Part shown: piece after piece, positions 1-11,110 of the stretch
Numbering within the stretch: position 1 is the stretch's first letter
How the letters are laid out: every line of letters starts with the position of its first letter
NCBI GenBank assembly: GCA_036852015.1
Contig: JAANDG010000004.1
Location: forward strand, 844,065 to 908,064
Direction of reading: 5' to 3'
Length of the DNA: 64,000 nt
DNA from: Pelodera strongyloides
Lineage: Eukaryota > Nematoda > Chromadorea > Rhabditida > Rhabditidae
Notes under the pieces: model-generated
What the model saw: the letters and a program-made list of their open reading frames with translations, nothing else
What the model was told of the DNA's origin: nothing
Databases searched by the model: none
Made by a program: the position numbers and the translations under genes

Positions 1-960
1 ACCAAATGGGCCGGCCCACGAAAAAACCAGTGAACCGTCACCACATGGGTTCACCCATTCCCTATTTGGTGGCATCAAGAAATTTCAAGATGTAACGAAA
101 TCAACGAATCACAGGAAAACTGCATAAATGCCGAAACCACAGAAAAAGCGTCGTTGGTCGGTCGCAAATGTTTTTTGTAGAAAAAAAACCATCTGATGAC
201 TGGTTCACGACCTTTTGGTGACCGGTTGATGACGGTTTCAACGAAACTTGGTCACAAAGAGGTCGCCAAATGGGGTGACAGGTGGCACACGGAAAAACCA
301 GTGGACCGTCACCAAATGGGTTCACCCACTTCCTATGTAAGACGGGTACTATTGAACTTAAGGGGCCCCAAAAATTTTTTTTTACAATTTTTCGGGAAAC
401 TTCGTAGAAATAGGTAATCGGCCCTCCTGATTTCGATAAAGTAGGTCATTCAGGCCCTAGAAGACGCAACAGTGACCCTCGTGAGTAACCTGAAAGCTAC
501 GAAGGTTGAGGAGGAGAAGCCGCCCCAGCAAGAAGGATCCGAAGACAGAGACAGACTGGTCCTGAGCCTAAGCCCGATCGCGAAAAATCCGGCCCATTTC
601 GGGAACAGTTCCCAATACGGCCCCGATTAGTTTTCGAAAAACTCCGATATGGCGATCATTTCCCGAAACCAAAACCCACATGTTTAGCCTCTTCTATATT
701 CACCAAAAAAGATAATCTATATTGCCCGATCAAGGCCGGATTTTTCGACGGACCTGTTCGAGGTTTTGGTTTCCTATACATAAGTAAAGTGTAGTTTGCC
801 CGCAGAGAAACGGAATAGCACAGCCCACAGAAAAAAACGTCCGCTTCCGGTCACCAAATGGTTCACTGGATTTGGAGACCAGCTTACGACGGTTTTCGAG
901 GATATTCGGTAGCAACAAGGTCACTTGAAAAGACGTACAATGTTTAACATATCACTGGTA
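1..960. repeat. Dispersed repeat, several degenerate copies
   Basis: No gene is visible here. The stretch contains repeated variants of a motif built from 'ttggtcac', 'ccaaatggg' and 'ttcaccca', at about 1-60, 160-330 and 780-920. The same sequence family recurs at 56,760-56,950 with the same order of sub-motifs, so this is an interspersed repeat and not a gene. Short open frames run through it on both strands but show no splice-bounded or family-like protein. Confidence 0.55.
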
Positions 961-1149
961 TGAACAGCTGCGGAAGAAACAATGAGATACGTTGTTCGCA
1001 CAAAACCACCAGCACACGCAATGCCAAACTAAAACGACACATTACATATGAAGAAGGCAAATGTTAAGTCACTGTAAGGAAAAAGTAAGGTACACTCCAT
1101 GTGAGAAAATAGATCTGAAGAGATAAAGCACTGCAAAAAGCAATAACAA

Positions 1150-1155
1150 TTTATT
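1150..1155 (-). promoter_or_regulatory. Polyadenylation signal of RPL32
   Basis: The minus strand reads AATAAA about 13 bases after the RPL32 stop codon, the usual position for a polyadenylation signal when the 3' UTR is very short, as is typical of ribosomal protein genes. Confidence 0.6.
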
Positions 1156-1167
1156 GAAAACAACAAT

Positions 1168-2358
1168 TTACTCGTGCTCCTCAGTACGGAGACGAGCGTG
1201 ACCGTTCGTAAGTCTGATGTTCAGTTGTTGAGCCCGCTCAACGATAGCCTTTCTCGTCTTAGCTCCCACAGCATGTGCAATTTCTCCCTCGAACTTGTGG
1301 CTCTGCATAAGGATCATGTCCAAGTCCTGAAAACATCACAATAAAAAAACTGTAAGCTTCCACGGCGATACAGTCCTTTCGTAGATTATGATCGCCGAAG
1401 ATAGGCCTAAACTACTAAAAGAATCAAGTGGGGGTGTAAATATATGAAAAAAGAGTGCAAACAAACTCCCCTGTTATTAAAGACCAGAATTGCAGTTATG
1501 AGCGGTAACAGTTATTTCCGAACTGCAACCGGTCAAGATCGATAAATGTATTGGAAGCTATGTTGGGCGAGACAATTTAATTACTATGATAAGTCGGCGT
1601 ATTGTGAAATGATTTTTTTAACAATCTAGGGAAAGAACTACTAATGAAAATCTTAATTTAGCACATGTATAGACGCCGGTTTTTGAAACGCCCCTCTACC
1701 CACTTTGTTCCGCATTCTTATGCAAATGAACATAAATTAGAATAAAAAATCGAGCTAAAGTTGCATAAAGCTAATATCGAGTAACTAACATAAATACGTA
1801 AGAATTCAGCTGTCCACGATGCGTATAAAAAACGGCCGGTATTTCTCTTTTAAAGGATCTTTTGAATAACTGCATTCTCATGTACCATGTGCAAATGAGA
1901 ACGGTTAGATTAAAAGTAGAATAAAAAATAGTTCACTAAGCATAAATTGTTCGGTGCAGTTGTGCACAGAACGTTGCAAAAAACGGCTTTATTGCGCATG
2001 GGCTCATATCCAGCTTAACTATTGAAATACAAATGATATTACAGGTAGGGCGACATCAAAATTACCACCACCAATAAAACATAACAAAAAATATATGCAA
2101 AAAGAAACATACCTTAACGTTGTGAACGAGAACACGGAGGAAACCATTGGGCTGAACGTGCTTTGTTGCCTTGTCACTTCCGTATCCGATCTTGGGCATC
2201 AAACGGTTACCCTTGAACTTCCTTCGGACGCGGTTATCAATACCTCTGGGTTTACGCCAGTTAGTAGCCACACGAAGATGACGATCGGACTCAAAACGAA
2301 CGAAGCGCTTAGTGCGCTTCTTTACAATTTTAGTACGACGACCCGCGACGAGGACCAT
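1168..2358 (-). CDS. RPL32: 60S ribosomal protein L32 (eL32)
   Basis: Structural protein of the large cytosolic ribosomal subunit. Two coding exons: 2358-2113 (82 codons) and 1326-1168 (52 codons plus stop), joined in phase 0, giving 134 aa, the usual eL32 length. Recognisable family signatures are [10 protein letters not shown] near the start, [27 protein letters not shown], the VLVHNVK segment at the exon junction, [11 protein letters not shown] and the C-terminal ARLRTEEHE. Acceptor and donor are canonical (AAG|gtatgt ... ttttcag|GAC). A strong 3' splice site (tttgcag) lies seven bases upstream of the ATG at 2358, so the message either has a 5' UTR intron or receives a trans-spliced leader. 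The 786-bp intron holds a T5 palindrome. The gene looks intact. Confidence 0.96.
1653..1853. mobile_element. T5 palindromic element in RPL32 intron
   Basis: Inverted ends reading about 'gacgccggtttttgaaacgc' on the left and 'gcgtataaaaaacggccggt' on the right, each next to TTAA. The same unit occurs at 18,597-18,777 and 44,428-44,610. No coding capacity. This copy is the most diverged of the three. Confidence 0.55.
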
Positions 2359-2389
2359 TTTGGCCTGCAAATATGGTTTTAATGTAACT

Positions 2390-3775
2390 CAATGCAAAAT
2401 CAAGATATATGACAAACAAACAAACAACAGAGGGGCTAACAAAGCCAAGAGAATAATTTTGCTATACAAATATCCAATTTAATGTACCAATCAATGCAAA
2501 AAAACAACGTTTACAAAGCTATTAGCAAACGATTTGTAAAATGAATGGAATACGCGCGAAAAATTATAAAAAAATACGAAAACATTCAAAAAGTAAAATC
2601 AAATGTGTTCTGCCACTGTAGAAGATTCATTGCGGGACCGCATTACATTTGGCAAAACGCCAGATAGGCTTTTAAAGGTGTTTCATTTTATGGGTGAAGC
2701 AAGGGAAAAGGGTGTGACTGTAGTGTCCCCTGTGAACACAGGCATCACGTTATCACAACGCGGGAAATTCAATTTTATTATGATATTACGATATCACGAC
2801 GTATTACGATATTACGATTTACGATAGAGATGAAGGAAGATAAAATTGAGACACATTTGAACATATATGAATACTTTATTCAGTGTACACCGAAGTAAAG
2901 CGGAAGACAAAAAAATGACAACAATAAAATAACAACAACGACATATCTTGTTTATCATTTGAGAACATCTTTATAGCTGTAAATATCTTTATTTTTTTTT
3001 TAGAACAAACACGTATATATGTTATTTATGAAATTGAAAGCGGTGCACTTTGAATGCGGATCAGTCCAAACTGTGAAGTATTATGATTAGACATTTGGAT
3101 TCTTCGGCAGAAAGCTAGAACTTCGTCATTAACTCACGGCCGTGGAACGGTGGTATGTTTTTATATAAACCAATAGTGTTTTTTTTTGTGCTGGGGACGT
3201 GTCGAGTATAACGATGTGATAACTCAGGGGTTTGAACATGATTGTTTTATGATTTCTACATGAAAAGTAAAACGTGGTGATTAATTCCAATGATAGGTAA
3301 TTGCACAAAGTAATTAATATAAAGGAAGTTCTCATGATGGTCTATCAACTAATAATAATAACGATATTATGTAAAAGTCCCATTGAAAGACGTTCATTCG
3401 CGAGAAACTGAATTAAGAGCGTTCACATAGCGGATTGAAAACGGCGTGCAAACTGCACGGCTTGAAAACTGCGTGCAAGCACGCCCTGCTCATACCATTT
3501 CGACTCGGATTTCTCGCGTGCAAGAGGCGTGAGATTGGGGGCAAATTACGCGCCATCCGTTTTCGCGTTCACTTTGCACGCCACCACGTTGGCAAATGCA
3601 CTTTGATCCACGCGGCTTTCACGTCAAGTTTCGTCAGTGTACAGTTCTATAATTAACGATCACTGTTCGATCGGGGGTATAGATTTGTCTCTAAGTGGAA
3701 GCTATATAATATGGCGTGAAAAGCTGGGACGATACGCTTTTGCCATTATCAGGTTGATGGTTGATCTTCCAGTTC
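2390..3775. other. Intergenic DNA between RPL32 and gene C
   Basis: AT-rich with no supportable gene. It includes a short run of 'attacgatat'-type repeats at about 2780-2826. At 3425-3620 there is a GC-richer imperfect palindrome in which 'gaaaacggcgtgcaaa' on the left is answered by 'ttttcgcgttcactttgcacgcc' on the right, probably a foldback element. Downstream of gene C this is presumably its 3' flank. Confidence 0.4.
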
Positions 3776-6700
3776 CTAGTGCTCGGTGTGTGCACGTGTC
3801 AGAGCCTGAATTTTGAGTATTACTCATTTCTTTCATTTTCAGTTTTGTAATAACTATGGGGAATATTGTTTTCATTGGATCTTCATATGTGTATTGAAAA
3901 TTTATGAAAAGAAAAAACAGAAAACAAACGCACGTCAATAATTTTTTTGTCCTTTTCTTGCTGCTTCTGATGTACTGTCAGCTGGAAAAGTCAATGGAAG
4001 GTAGTCAATTTTCCTGATTTGGGTTCAGAATCCACCAATCTCTTGTGTCAACCCACTGTCAATATACGCATAGAAGAAGAATCAAATTGACGCCAATAAA
4101 TGCTAATTCCAATACATACCAACATAGTCCATAATAAAACGAATTGACAAACCTTGGCTTGTAATGTCTTTGTGCGTTGGCGCACTTGTCCCAGTTCGCA
4201 ATTGGTCGTTTCATACTGTCTATTCTTATCTTCCAGCTGCGTGGTCTAAACTTTTTTTTGGAATTGTCGCAACTGTTTTTTTTTTTTAATTGTGTGAATG
4301 AATTTTTCGTTTAGATGACAAAATTTTTTTGTTTTCCCACGTTCGTGCACTCCTGGCGCACCCCGTGGTCCGAGTGGCTGAGTTGTTGTGTACCTTTTTC
4401 TTTATTGGTCTCCAGAGAATTACAAAAAAAAGAACATTATATAAATTAAAAGAGAAACTTGCAAAATAAACTGACTAATTTGGTCACTGCTGCTGCATTG
4501 TCGCGAGCTACTCTTTCCTAAAATACGTAGTTCAACTGAATACTACTCCCACTCATAATCAGCAGTGAATTTGATTATTATTGTCCGCAAGACGAATCAT
4601 TCGGGGTTTTATATGAGTACTATAAACGTATAAACTGACCATTTCTGCTGTATGTTCTCCAGCCGCCCTTTCCTAAAAAAACATTATTCCGCTTGGTATA
4701 ATGGAGAATGGGATTAAAGGGCCAGGCCCATTTCAGGTTACCCCTATTTTTCTGACTAACCGTGTCAAATATAGTATAATGAAATATTTTTCCAAGCTCC
4801 AGGCGCAACATTCATCTAGTAAGAAGCAATTTACCATTGCCAGGCATACCCAACAATCTATCGCAGTTGTCACGCCCTTTCCTGGCAATAGTAAATTGCT
4901 GATTACTGCGTGAATTTTGCACGCGTAAAATTGAAAATATTGCATCCAACTATATTTGACAAGGAGAGTCAAATGGTGACCAAAAAAAAGGGGTTACCTG
5001 AAATGGGCCTGACCCTTTAAATAATCTTTTTTTAGTTGTTTAAAGGGATCAGCTCACCTTAAATTGTGTCTGTTTTTTTTGTTTCTTTATTTTCTGTAAG
5101 GGATAATAAAAATTTGGAATAGAAAAAGTAGTGTTCAATTTCAATACTCACGAAGATATTGGGTGATAAAGTGGTGGATTGATCGGGCCGAAATGCAAAA
5201 AGGGCAATTGGCCTGCCTTGTTTGTATAGAGACATTTACCCTTTTTGCATTCCGGGCCGATCAATCCACCACTTTATCACCTAATATCTTCGTGAGTATT
5301 GGAATAGAACACAACTTTTTGTATTCCAAATTTTTATTATCCCTTATAGAAAATAAAGAAACAAAAAAAACAGACACAATTTAAGGTGAGCCGATCCCTT
5401 TAAGTTCAGCAGCTGAGATCAAGCATGTAAATATTCTTCAAATATTAGATTATTGAGTACAATAACTAAACAACTTAAAATAAGGCCATGCGAAATATTA
5501 TCAAACCTTTGGTATGTTTACGCACCTTTTCCCTCCTAAGATTTTCACTTTCTTCCATGAGCTTGACTATTTCGGCATCTTTGGCTTCTAGCTTAAGCTT
5601 AGATAGCTGGTTTTCTCTCTGGAGCATGCCGAAATTAACAACTATTGCATCCGTAGCATCCTTCAGTTTCTTGATTTCCTGGTTCCTTAGTTCCATGTTT
5701 GTCGAACAAGCTTGCCGCATATGCGCATTTTTGGCACGGAGGGCTTCGTTTTCTTCGGATAGTCTCTGGAGTTCCCTTTCCTTGTACGTAATAGCTTTCT
5801 GAAAATGCAATCTTATCTCAACTTGAGGTCAATGATCTGTGAAATGACCATCCTTCTACGATTCGTGTTGGTATTACTTATTGTTAGAACCATTTGTTTT
5901 ATGAACAACGCTACGCTATAATTGATCAGTCTTCCTCATATTTTTTATTGTTTCCAGGAAGTCATTCGTTTCCAATACTGTTTCCAATAAGTTTCCAATA
6001 AGATTATAGTACACTAGGTTCATTCTCCAATGTATGCTTATATACGAACCATAGCCTCATATGCATTCTTCTTCAGGATGGCAACTTCCCGAATTAAGCC
6101 CTGCATTGAGTCATTGCTATCTGATGAAGCTGAAAAACGCGTGATGCTTTTGATAAACCGGTTGACGATGACTGATTTTTGTTTCCTTCACTCTAACTCC
6201 CTTAAAGTCCTATGTGTGTATTTCGTTGCATGGAGGCTTATGGAGGCTACTCCGACGAGAAAGGTCACTACCTTATCACAAGACAATTTTTTGAAAGGTG
6301 ATCGAATCCTAGGTGATCGAATTTTCGGTCTTCGAGAATTTCGCCAAGGTGACCGAATCCATGACCTGGCGTGACAGTTTAAATTGCTTCAAGCAATGGA
6401 CTATTTGCGTACCTTGGGATTCCTCAGTTACAAGCACTTCATGGGTAAATATTGAAGGAGTTTCATACACGGTTCTTTCTCGTTCACTTGGGCTCTATAA
6501 AGAAGTGAATATGGGTAACGTTGGCGACAAAATTTAGGAAAGTTTCAAGTAAAAATTCGGCATTTTACTCCCAAGCAAGTCCAAAACCGTGGGGGAGGGC
6601 GATCGAACATGCATATGATATGTAGTATGGAATAATATAAAAAGTATAATCTCACGAGCCTGACATTTAATCATCTACGTTCTGTGGCGCGCAGAGCGCC

Positions 6701-8423
6701 GCAGACTTTCCCGCACGTTCTGGGTATGCGCGCATACTTTCCCGCATGATCTGACTGTGCGCGTTGTATATGTTGTATAGTATTGTGTATAGTATGCGCG
6801 TTGTATATGTTGTATAGTATGTTGTATAGTATTGTGTAGAGACTTATATTGATGAAACTTTTGCTGGCACCCTATTTCATTAATATTATGAAAGTAAGTT
6901 CCTCATGTTTGATCAATTCGCAGTCTATTTCGAGTTATTTTTAATGGTTTAAAATGTGTTGCTTTCATTTTATTTTATTCTATCAATGTTGAATTAATAA
7001 AATTATTTTATCGCTTTTGTATGATATTTTTTTATATTGTGAAGTGGGCGGGGCAAGGGGAGGAGCCTAATGGCTAGTGTAAGCGCGTAGAGCGCCGCGA
7101 ACTTAACCGCATAGAGCGCCGCGCACTAACCCGCATAGAGCGCCGCCGACTTTCCCGCATAGTGCGCTGCAGACATACCCGCGCAGAGCGCCGCTCACTT
7201 TCCCGCCTTGTGCGCCTCTGCAAAAGCGCACAAGGCGGGATGGTACGCGGCGCTCTGCGCGGGTGAAGACCAGAAATGTTAAAGGGATCGGTTCACCTTA
7301 AATAGTGTCTGTTTTTTTTGTTTCTTTATTCTCTATAAGGGATAATAAAAATTTGGAATACAAAAGTAGTGTTCTATTTTAATACTCACGGATGTTAAAG
7401 GGATCGGTTCACCTTAAATAGTGTCTGTTTTTTTTGTTTCTTTATTCTCTATAAGGGATAATAAAAATTTGGAATACAAAAAGTAGTGTTCTATTTTAAT
7501 ACTCACGGAGATATTAATTGATAAAGTGGTGGGTTGATCGGTCCGAAATGCAAAAAGGGCAATTGTCCTGCCTTGTTTGTATAGAGACAATTGCCCTTTT
7601 TGCATTTCGGCCCGATCAATCCACCACTTTATCACCCAATGTCTTCGTGAGTATTGAAATTGAACACTACTTTTTCTATTCCAAATTTTTACTATCCCTT
7701 ATAGAAAATAAAGAAACAAAAAAAAACAGACACAATTTAAGGTGAGCTGATCCTTTTAAGTGTAGAAATAGATACCTCGTGACTCGGTTCCCCGCTCCGA
7801 GGCATAAAGGTGTAGGTTTTTGATACTTCTTCGGCTGATTCTGCTGAGTTTAATATTGGGGAAACAAAACCGCTCCTCTCCGCATCGTCCTTGAACAAAT
7901 TGACTATTTCACAGTTCGTATAATCAAAATCAGATGCCTCTAAAAATAAAGCGGCATGAGAAGTGGTTTTAAGCAAATACTTGCAAGCTCATGTAAGATA
8001 TTAAAATTTCTATGCCCTCTTGGCAACGGTATGTGCATATAATAGATGTGAATCATATGTCTACGTCTACGTGTACGTTTTCAAACTAATTGTATAAGTA
8101 CCATGTTGATTTAAACTGACAGTTGCGCGTGAGGGCTCAGTCTGATACGCAATTTAAGCAAAAAAAAAAAAACGAAAATGTGTGATTTTCCCTGAGCAGA
8201 AGGCTAGTTGGCACAGCGCCGCACATGGCCGTTTAATCACCGCGCACCCTTTCTGCTCCATAGGTGCGCGGTGCCAGTTTGCCCAAATAACATGCGCATC
8301 AAAATCAAAGTGTACCTTCTGACCTTTATTGTCTAATATCTTACCAAAGTCATCTTCAGATGCAGGGTGGCTTGTTTCGTAAATAACCGCTGATTGTTTC
8401 TTTTTCTGTATATTCTCTGTCAT
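3776..8423 (-). CDS. Coiled-coil protein, paralog C of a local family
   Basis: Family not recognised from known proteins. Ten exons, all phase-consistent: 8423-8316, 7937-7776, 6494-6413, 6129-6050, 5798-5526, 4672-4640, 4517-4476, 4245-4153, 3981-3934, 3805-3776, totalling 316 aa. The first ~145 residues are acidic and look disordered; they contain CEIVNLFKDDA, matching EIVNNFGDDA in gene A. The 273-nt exon encodes a dense coiled coil (YKERELQRLSEENEALRAKN, later LKLEAKDAEIVKLMEE), continued by short exons such as TTQLEDKNRQYETT. The ATG directly follows the splice site tttgcag, so the start is either trans-spliced or preceded by a 5' UTR exon. The two short exons (33 and 42 nt) look like duplicates: both start GAAAG and both use a donor reading gtcagt. 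They are the least certain. TTAA elements occupy the introns. No enzyme motif was seen; likely a cytosolic scaffold or adaptor. Confidence 0.7.
4714..5020. mobile_element. T1 palindromic TTAA element
   Basis: Left end TTAAAGGGCCAGGCCCATTT, right end its near reverse complement ending CCTTTAA, with an arm-to-arm palindrome between. Lies in the intron between the 5526 and 4672 exon ends of gene C. Confidence 0.8.
5040..5403. mobile_element. T2 palindromic TTAA element
   Basis: Left end TTAAAGGGATCAGCTCACC and matching right end. The arms include 'aaagtggtggattgatcgg', and the centre holds a shorter inverted repeat around 'ttgcctgccttgtttgtatag'. Full-length copy, 19 bases from the T1 element above, in the same intron of gene C. 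Reading frames through the arms are artefacts of the palindrome. Confidence 0.85.
6660..7262. repeat. GC-rich tandem repeats in gene C intron
   Basis: Two parts. At about 6765-6840 the unit 'gcgcgttgtatatgttgtatagtatt' is repeated with variation. At 7080-7262 (with diverged copies at 6680-6745) a roughly 25-35 bp unit, 'agcgccgc' plus 'actttcccgcatag', is repeated about six times. The array ends in a strong hairpin whose arms are 'cccgccttgtgcgc' and 'gcgcacaaggcggg'. It is much richer in GC than its surroundings. Confidence 0.7.
7279..7759. mobile_element. T2 palindromic element with duplicated left end
   Basis: TTAA-bounded T2 element. Its left terminal ~114 bp occurs twice in tandem (from 7279 and again from about 7393, each beginning TTAAAGGGATCGGTTCACC), followed by a complete palindrome. 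Its right edge is 17 bases from the 7776 exon boundary of gene C. Confidence 0.8.
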
Positions 8424-8583
8424 CTGCAAATAAAATAGTATTATGAAAAGCAATAAAATAAAATAGTCTACTGAAAACGATGCAAATATGGAATTCCGGC
8501 AAACAGACCAGCAGTAGAATACAGAGTAGCGAGGCAAGAAAAAAACGCAAACAAAGGACGATTTTCCTATCATTACAACGAAA

Positions 8584-9115
8584 CTCAAGAGTTGCGCGCG
8601 GCAACAGTTTGGGGGTATTTCCCGCAAAAGAATTTGATGCGCGCGGAAAAAGTTTTTTCACCGTCTCTGGTTGCCGTTTTGGTACGAGAAACACCCCCAA
8701 ACTGTTGCGGGAAACACCCCCAAAACGTCGCCGAAAAGGTGCGGAAACGGTGCGGGATAAGTAGCAACTGCAAAAAGAAAGCAGCGTGTTGGATTCGAAC
8801 CTACACTCTTCTTAGTTACTTTCTCTAAACATCGCCTAATTGTAAGACCACTCGGCCACATAACACATGTGAGACGTGTACTTGCGGAAAAATATGGGTA
8901 CATCAACTGCAGTTACGACGGCAGATACTTTGAGCGCTTTCAAAAACGTTGCCGAAAAAGTGCGGAAATGGTGCGGGGCGCAACTTGCGCGCCGAACCAA
9001 GAAAGGTGTTGCCCGCACCGGATCGGCCCGCCATTCCTGTTCTGCGCGCTTTCTGTTCCCCATTTCTTTGCGGCGCGCATTTTGTGTCCCTAAATGGTGC
9101 GGCGCGCAACTCATC
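8584..9115. repeat. GC-rich inverted and direct repeats
   Basis: Upstream of gene C. The segment is rich in 'aaaaggtgcggaaac' and 'ccccaaactgttgcggg' variants. An inverted pair matches 'gcaacagtttgggggtatttcccg' on the left to the reverse of 'aaacacccccaaactgttgcggg' on the right. A related block at 8940-9115 repeats 'gtgcggaaatggtgcggggcgc'. Overlapping open frames occur on both strands, which is what GC-rich palindromes produce, so no gene is called. Confidence 0.55.
8784..8866 (-). tRNA. tRNA-Ser/Leu-like sequence, degenerate
   Basis: On the minus strand an A box TGGCCGAGTGGTC and a B box GGTTCGAATCC are spaced as in a tRNA with a long variable arm. The T stem pairs at 4 of 5 positions, but the two sides of the acceptor stem do not pair. 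It sits between two GC-rich repeat blocks, so a tRNA pseudogene or a tRNA-derived SINE is likelier than a working tRNA. Confidence 0.35.
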
Positions 9116-10080
9116 GGTTCTCAGTGTAATATATGCACATTTCGTAATATTGAATATAAAGTTATTGGTCAACAAAGTAGTTCGGAAGCCAGCGTTTACA
9201 AATTACTGTACGGAACAGCGTTTACAAGTGGCAGTCCAACTTTATTTTGGCGGAGTTTTGCAATTCTAATAAATTGAGCAATTTTTCAAAATCAATAACT
9301 GGAAGTGATAAGAGGAGTTATCAGTCAGAATAGGACAGTCCAGCTAAGCAACCACAATTTTTTTTTGTTTGTTGGGATTAAATTGATTTTTTTTTTGCTA
9401 TAGACTTAGCAGATTGGCGTAGCAATATTTTTGTGTCCAGCCAATTATGAGCAATCATGACAAGAAAAGATTACCGCTTACATCTTACAGCGGATACACG
9501 CTTGGAAAGAAAACTTCCGCATTTCAGGAACAACTTTCATCCGAGGTGCACAACCACAATGGTGAATGATTCACGACGATGTACAGCACTGTTACAATAA
9601 ATTAGAATGTATACAGTGTTAAAAAAGGGTCAGGCCCATTTCAGGTAACCCCTATTTTTGATGACTCCATCTGATTCTCCATGTCAAATATAGTTGGGTA
9701 CAATTTTTTTCCAGTTTTCAAGCGCATCACGCAGTATTCAGACATTTCCATAGCCAGCGTTACCCAACAATCTATATGTCACGCCCATTCGCGCTGATTG
9801 GATTGGCTAATATGTTATACCAGCCGTTCGAAGAGCTCTACGGGCTCTTCTCCGACTTTAGGAATCGGCGTTTGGCCGATTGTTTCCCTATTTAAAAAAG
9901 GAATTGCTACAATGTAAAAAGTTCACTCTCGTCTCTTTCTCCACCGTGTCACTTACATTCACCGTCTCTGATTGTGGAAACGTATAATAATCCGTTTGGA
10001 TCTCCACTCGACTAATGCTACCATGCAAATTTGCCATCGAAGGTGCTGTATGTAGGGCAGGGGATTACCCTTATGATAAG

Positions 10081-10160
10081 CTAGCATAGCCCAACAGGTA
10101 GAGCGTTGGACTATGAATCGAGAGGTTGTGGGCTGCTGTGGGTTCGAATCTCGCCAGCGG
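10081..10160 (+). tRNA. tRNA-like sequence inside a T1 element
   Basis: Contains 'ggtagagcgttggactatgaatc' (D arm and anticodon arm, loop ctATGaa, formal anticodon ATG) and the B box GGTTCGAATC. The segment between anticodon arm and B box is lengthened by a partial duplication (gttgtgggctgctgtgggttcg), and the acceptor stem is not closed. A tRNA pseudogene or tRNA-derived insert is likely. Confidence 0.35.
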
Positions 10161-10534
10161 CAAAGATTTTGTATGCTCTTTCGGCTGCCAATAGAAAATT
10201 TTCTTTATGAAAAGATTTCGTTTCGTTCATACAAACAAAAGACCAAGTAAACTCTTCTCCTTTATATAATAAGATTGCACGTGCCAAGTGCGTTATTGGC
10301 CAATCAGCGCGAATCGACGTGGCAACTGCGATAGATTGTTGGGTAACGCTGGCTATGGTAAGTGGCTGAATACTTCGTGAATGCTGCGCCTGAAAATTGG
10401 TAAAATTGTACCTATAAAGAGTGTTTACTCTCGTAGTCCCTTCACCAGGATATGTACTACACAAGTTGTGTATAAAGTATTTATTGTAAGGCAATTTGAG
10501 GTAAACGTTCAATGGCCTTAGGCCCAATTAATGC

Positions 10535-10602
10535 TGTAGACGATGAACGGGGCTGCTCCCCAAGTAGACAATGAACGGGGCTGCTCCCCAAGTAGACGAT
10601 GC
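10535..10602. repeat. Short tandem repeat, ~30-bp unit
   Basis: The unit 'gatgaacggggctgctcccc' plus 'aagtagac' occurs about 2.3 times in direct orientation inside the composite T1 element. Confidence 0.75.
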
Positions 10603-11110
10603 CGGAAGACAGTCCAGCGAAGACTGAGCACGAAGCTCCGGTGTTCTCACGTGTAGTCGCGAGAGCGATGATAAACAACAACGGGAGTCAGAAACTATAA
10701 TCAGTAAGAATTAATAGGCGAGCACATTGATGTGCAGGTGATCACGTATCAGCAGGTAAGTTGGCGGGAGATTTGAATGTCTGCCAATCCTGATACGGTG
10801 ATTTGGTTATTTTATAGCAGTTGTGAAACGTCACAACAGTACCCAACTATTCTGACATGGAGAATCAGAAGGAGTCATCAAAGATAAGGGTTACCTGAAA
10901 GGGGCCCGACCCTTTTTGTAAAATTTGTGGTTGTAGTTTCCACAGCGGGAGTGGCAACTCAAAAGTATTGCATTGTTCACAATACCTGTGGATACTGCCT
11001 ATCTGGGATAATATACGTGGACATTTGTCTGACAAATGAGAAACTTTATTTACCGATGGCGTGAGAACAAAAGTTGAGCAAAAATATTGTTAACAAATTC
11101 ATATTTCCAT

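Larger units (their letters stand above)
9619..10918. mobile_element. Composite T1 element with an internal insert
   Basis: The outer ends match T1 (left 'aaagggtcaggcccatttca', right 'tacctgaaaggggcccgaccctttt'), but the body is about 1.3 kb, versus 0.4 kb for other T1 copies. The T1 arms carry the typical 'gattggccaat' and 'actgcgatagattgttgggt' segments. Between them is a foreign stretch with a tRNA-like sequence and a tandem repeat. No coding frame is convincing. Confidence 0.6.

Noticed and set aside
8154..8627. Upstream hydrophobic extension of gene C (YFILLLFIILFYLQ before MTEN)
   Set aside because: The hydrophobic codons come from the AT-rich polypyrimidine tract and acceptor tttgcag just before the ATG; start at 8423 fits the other two paralogs.
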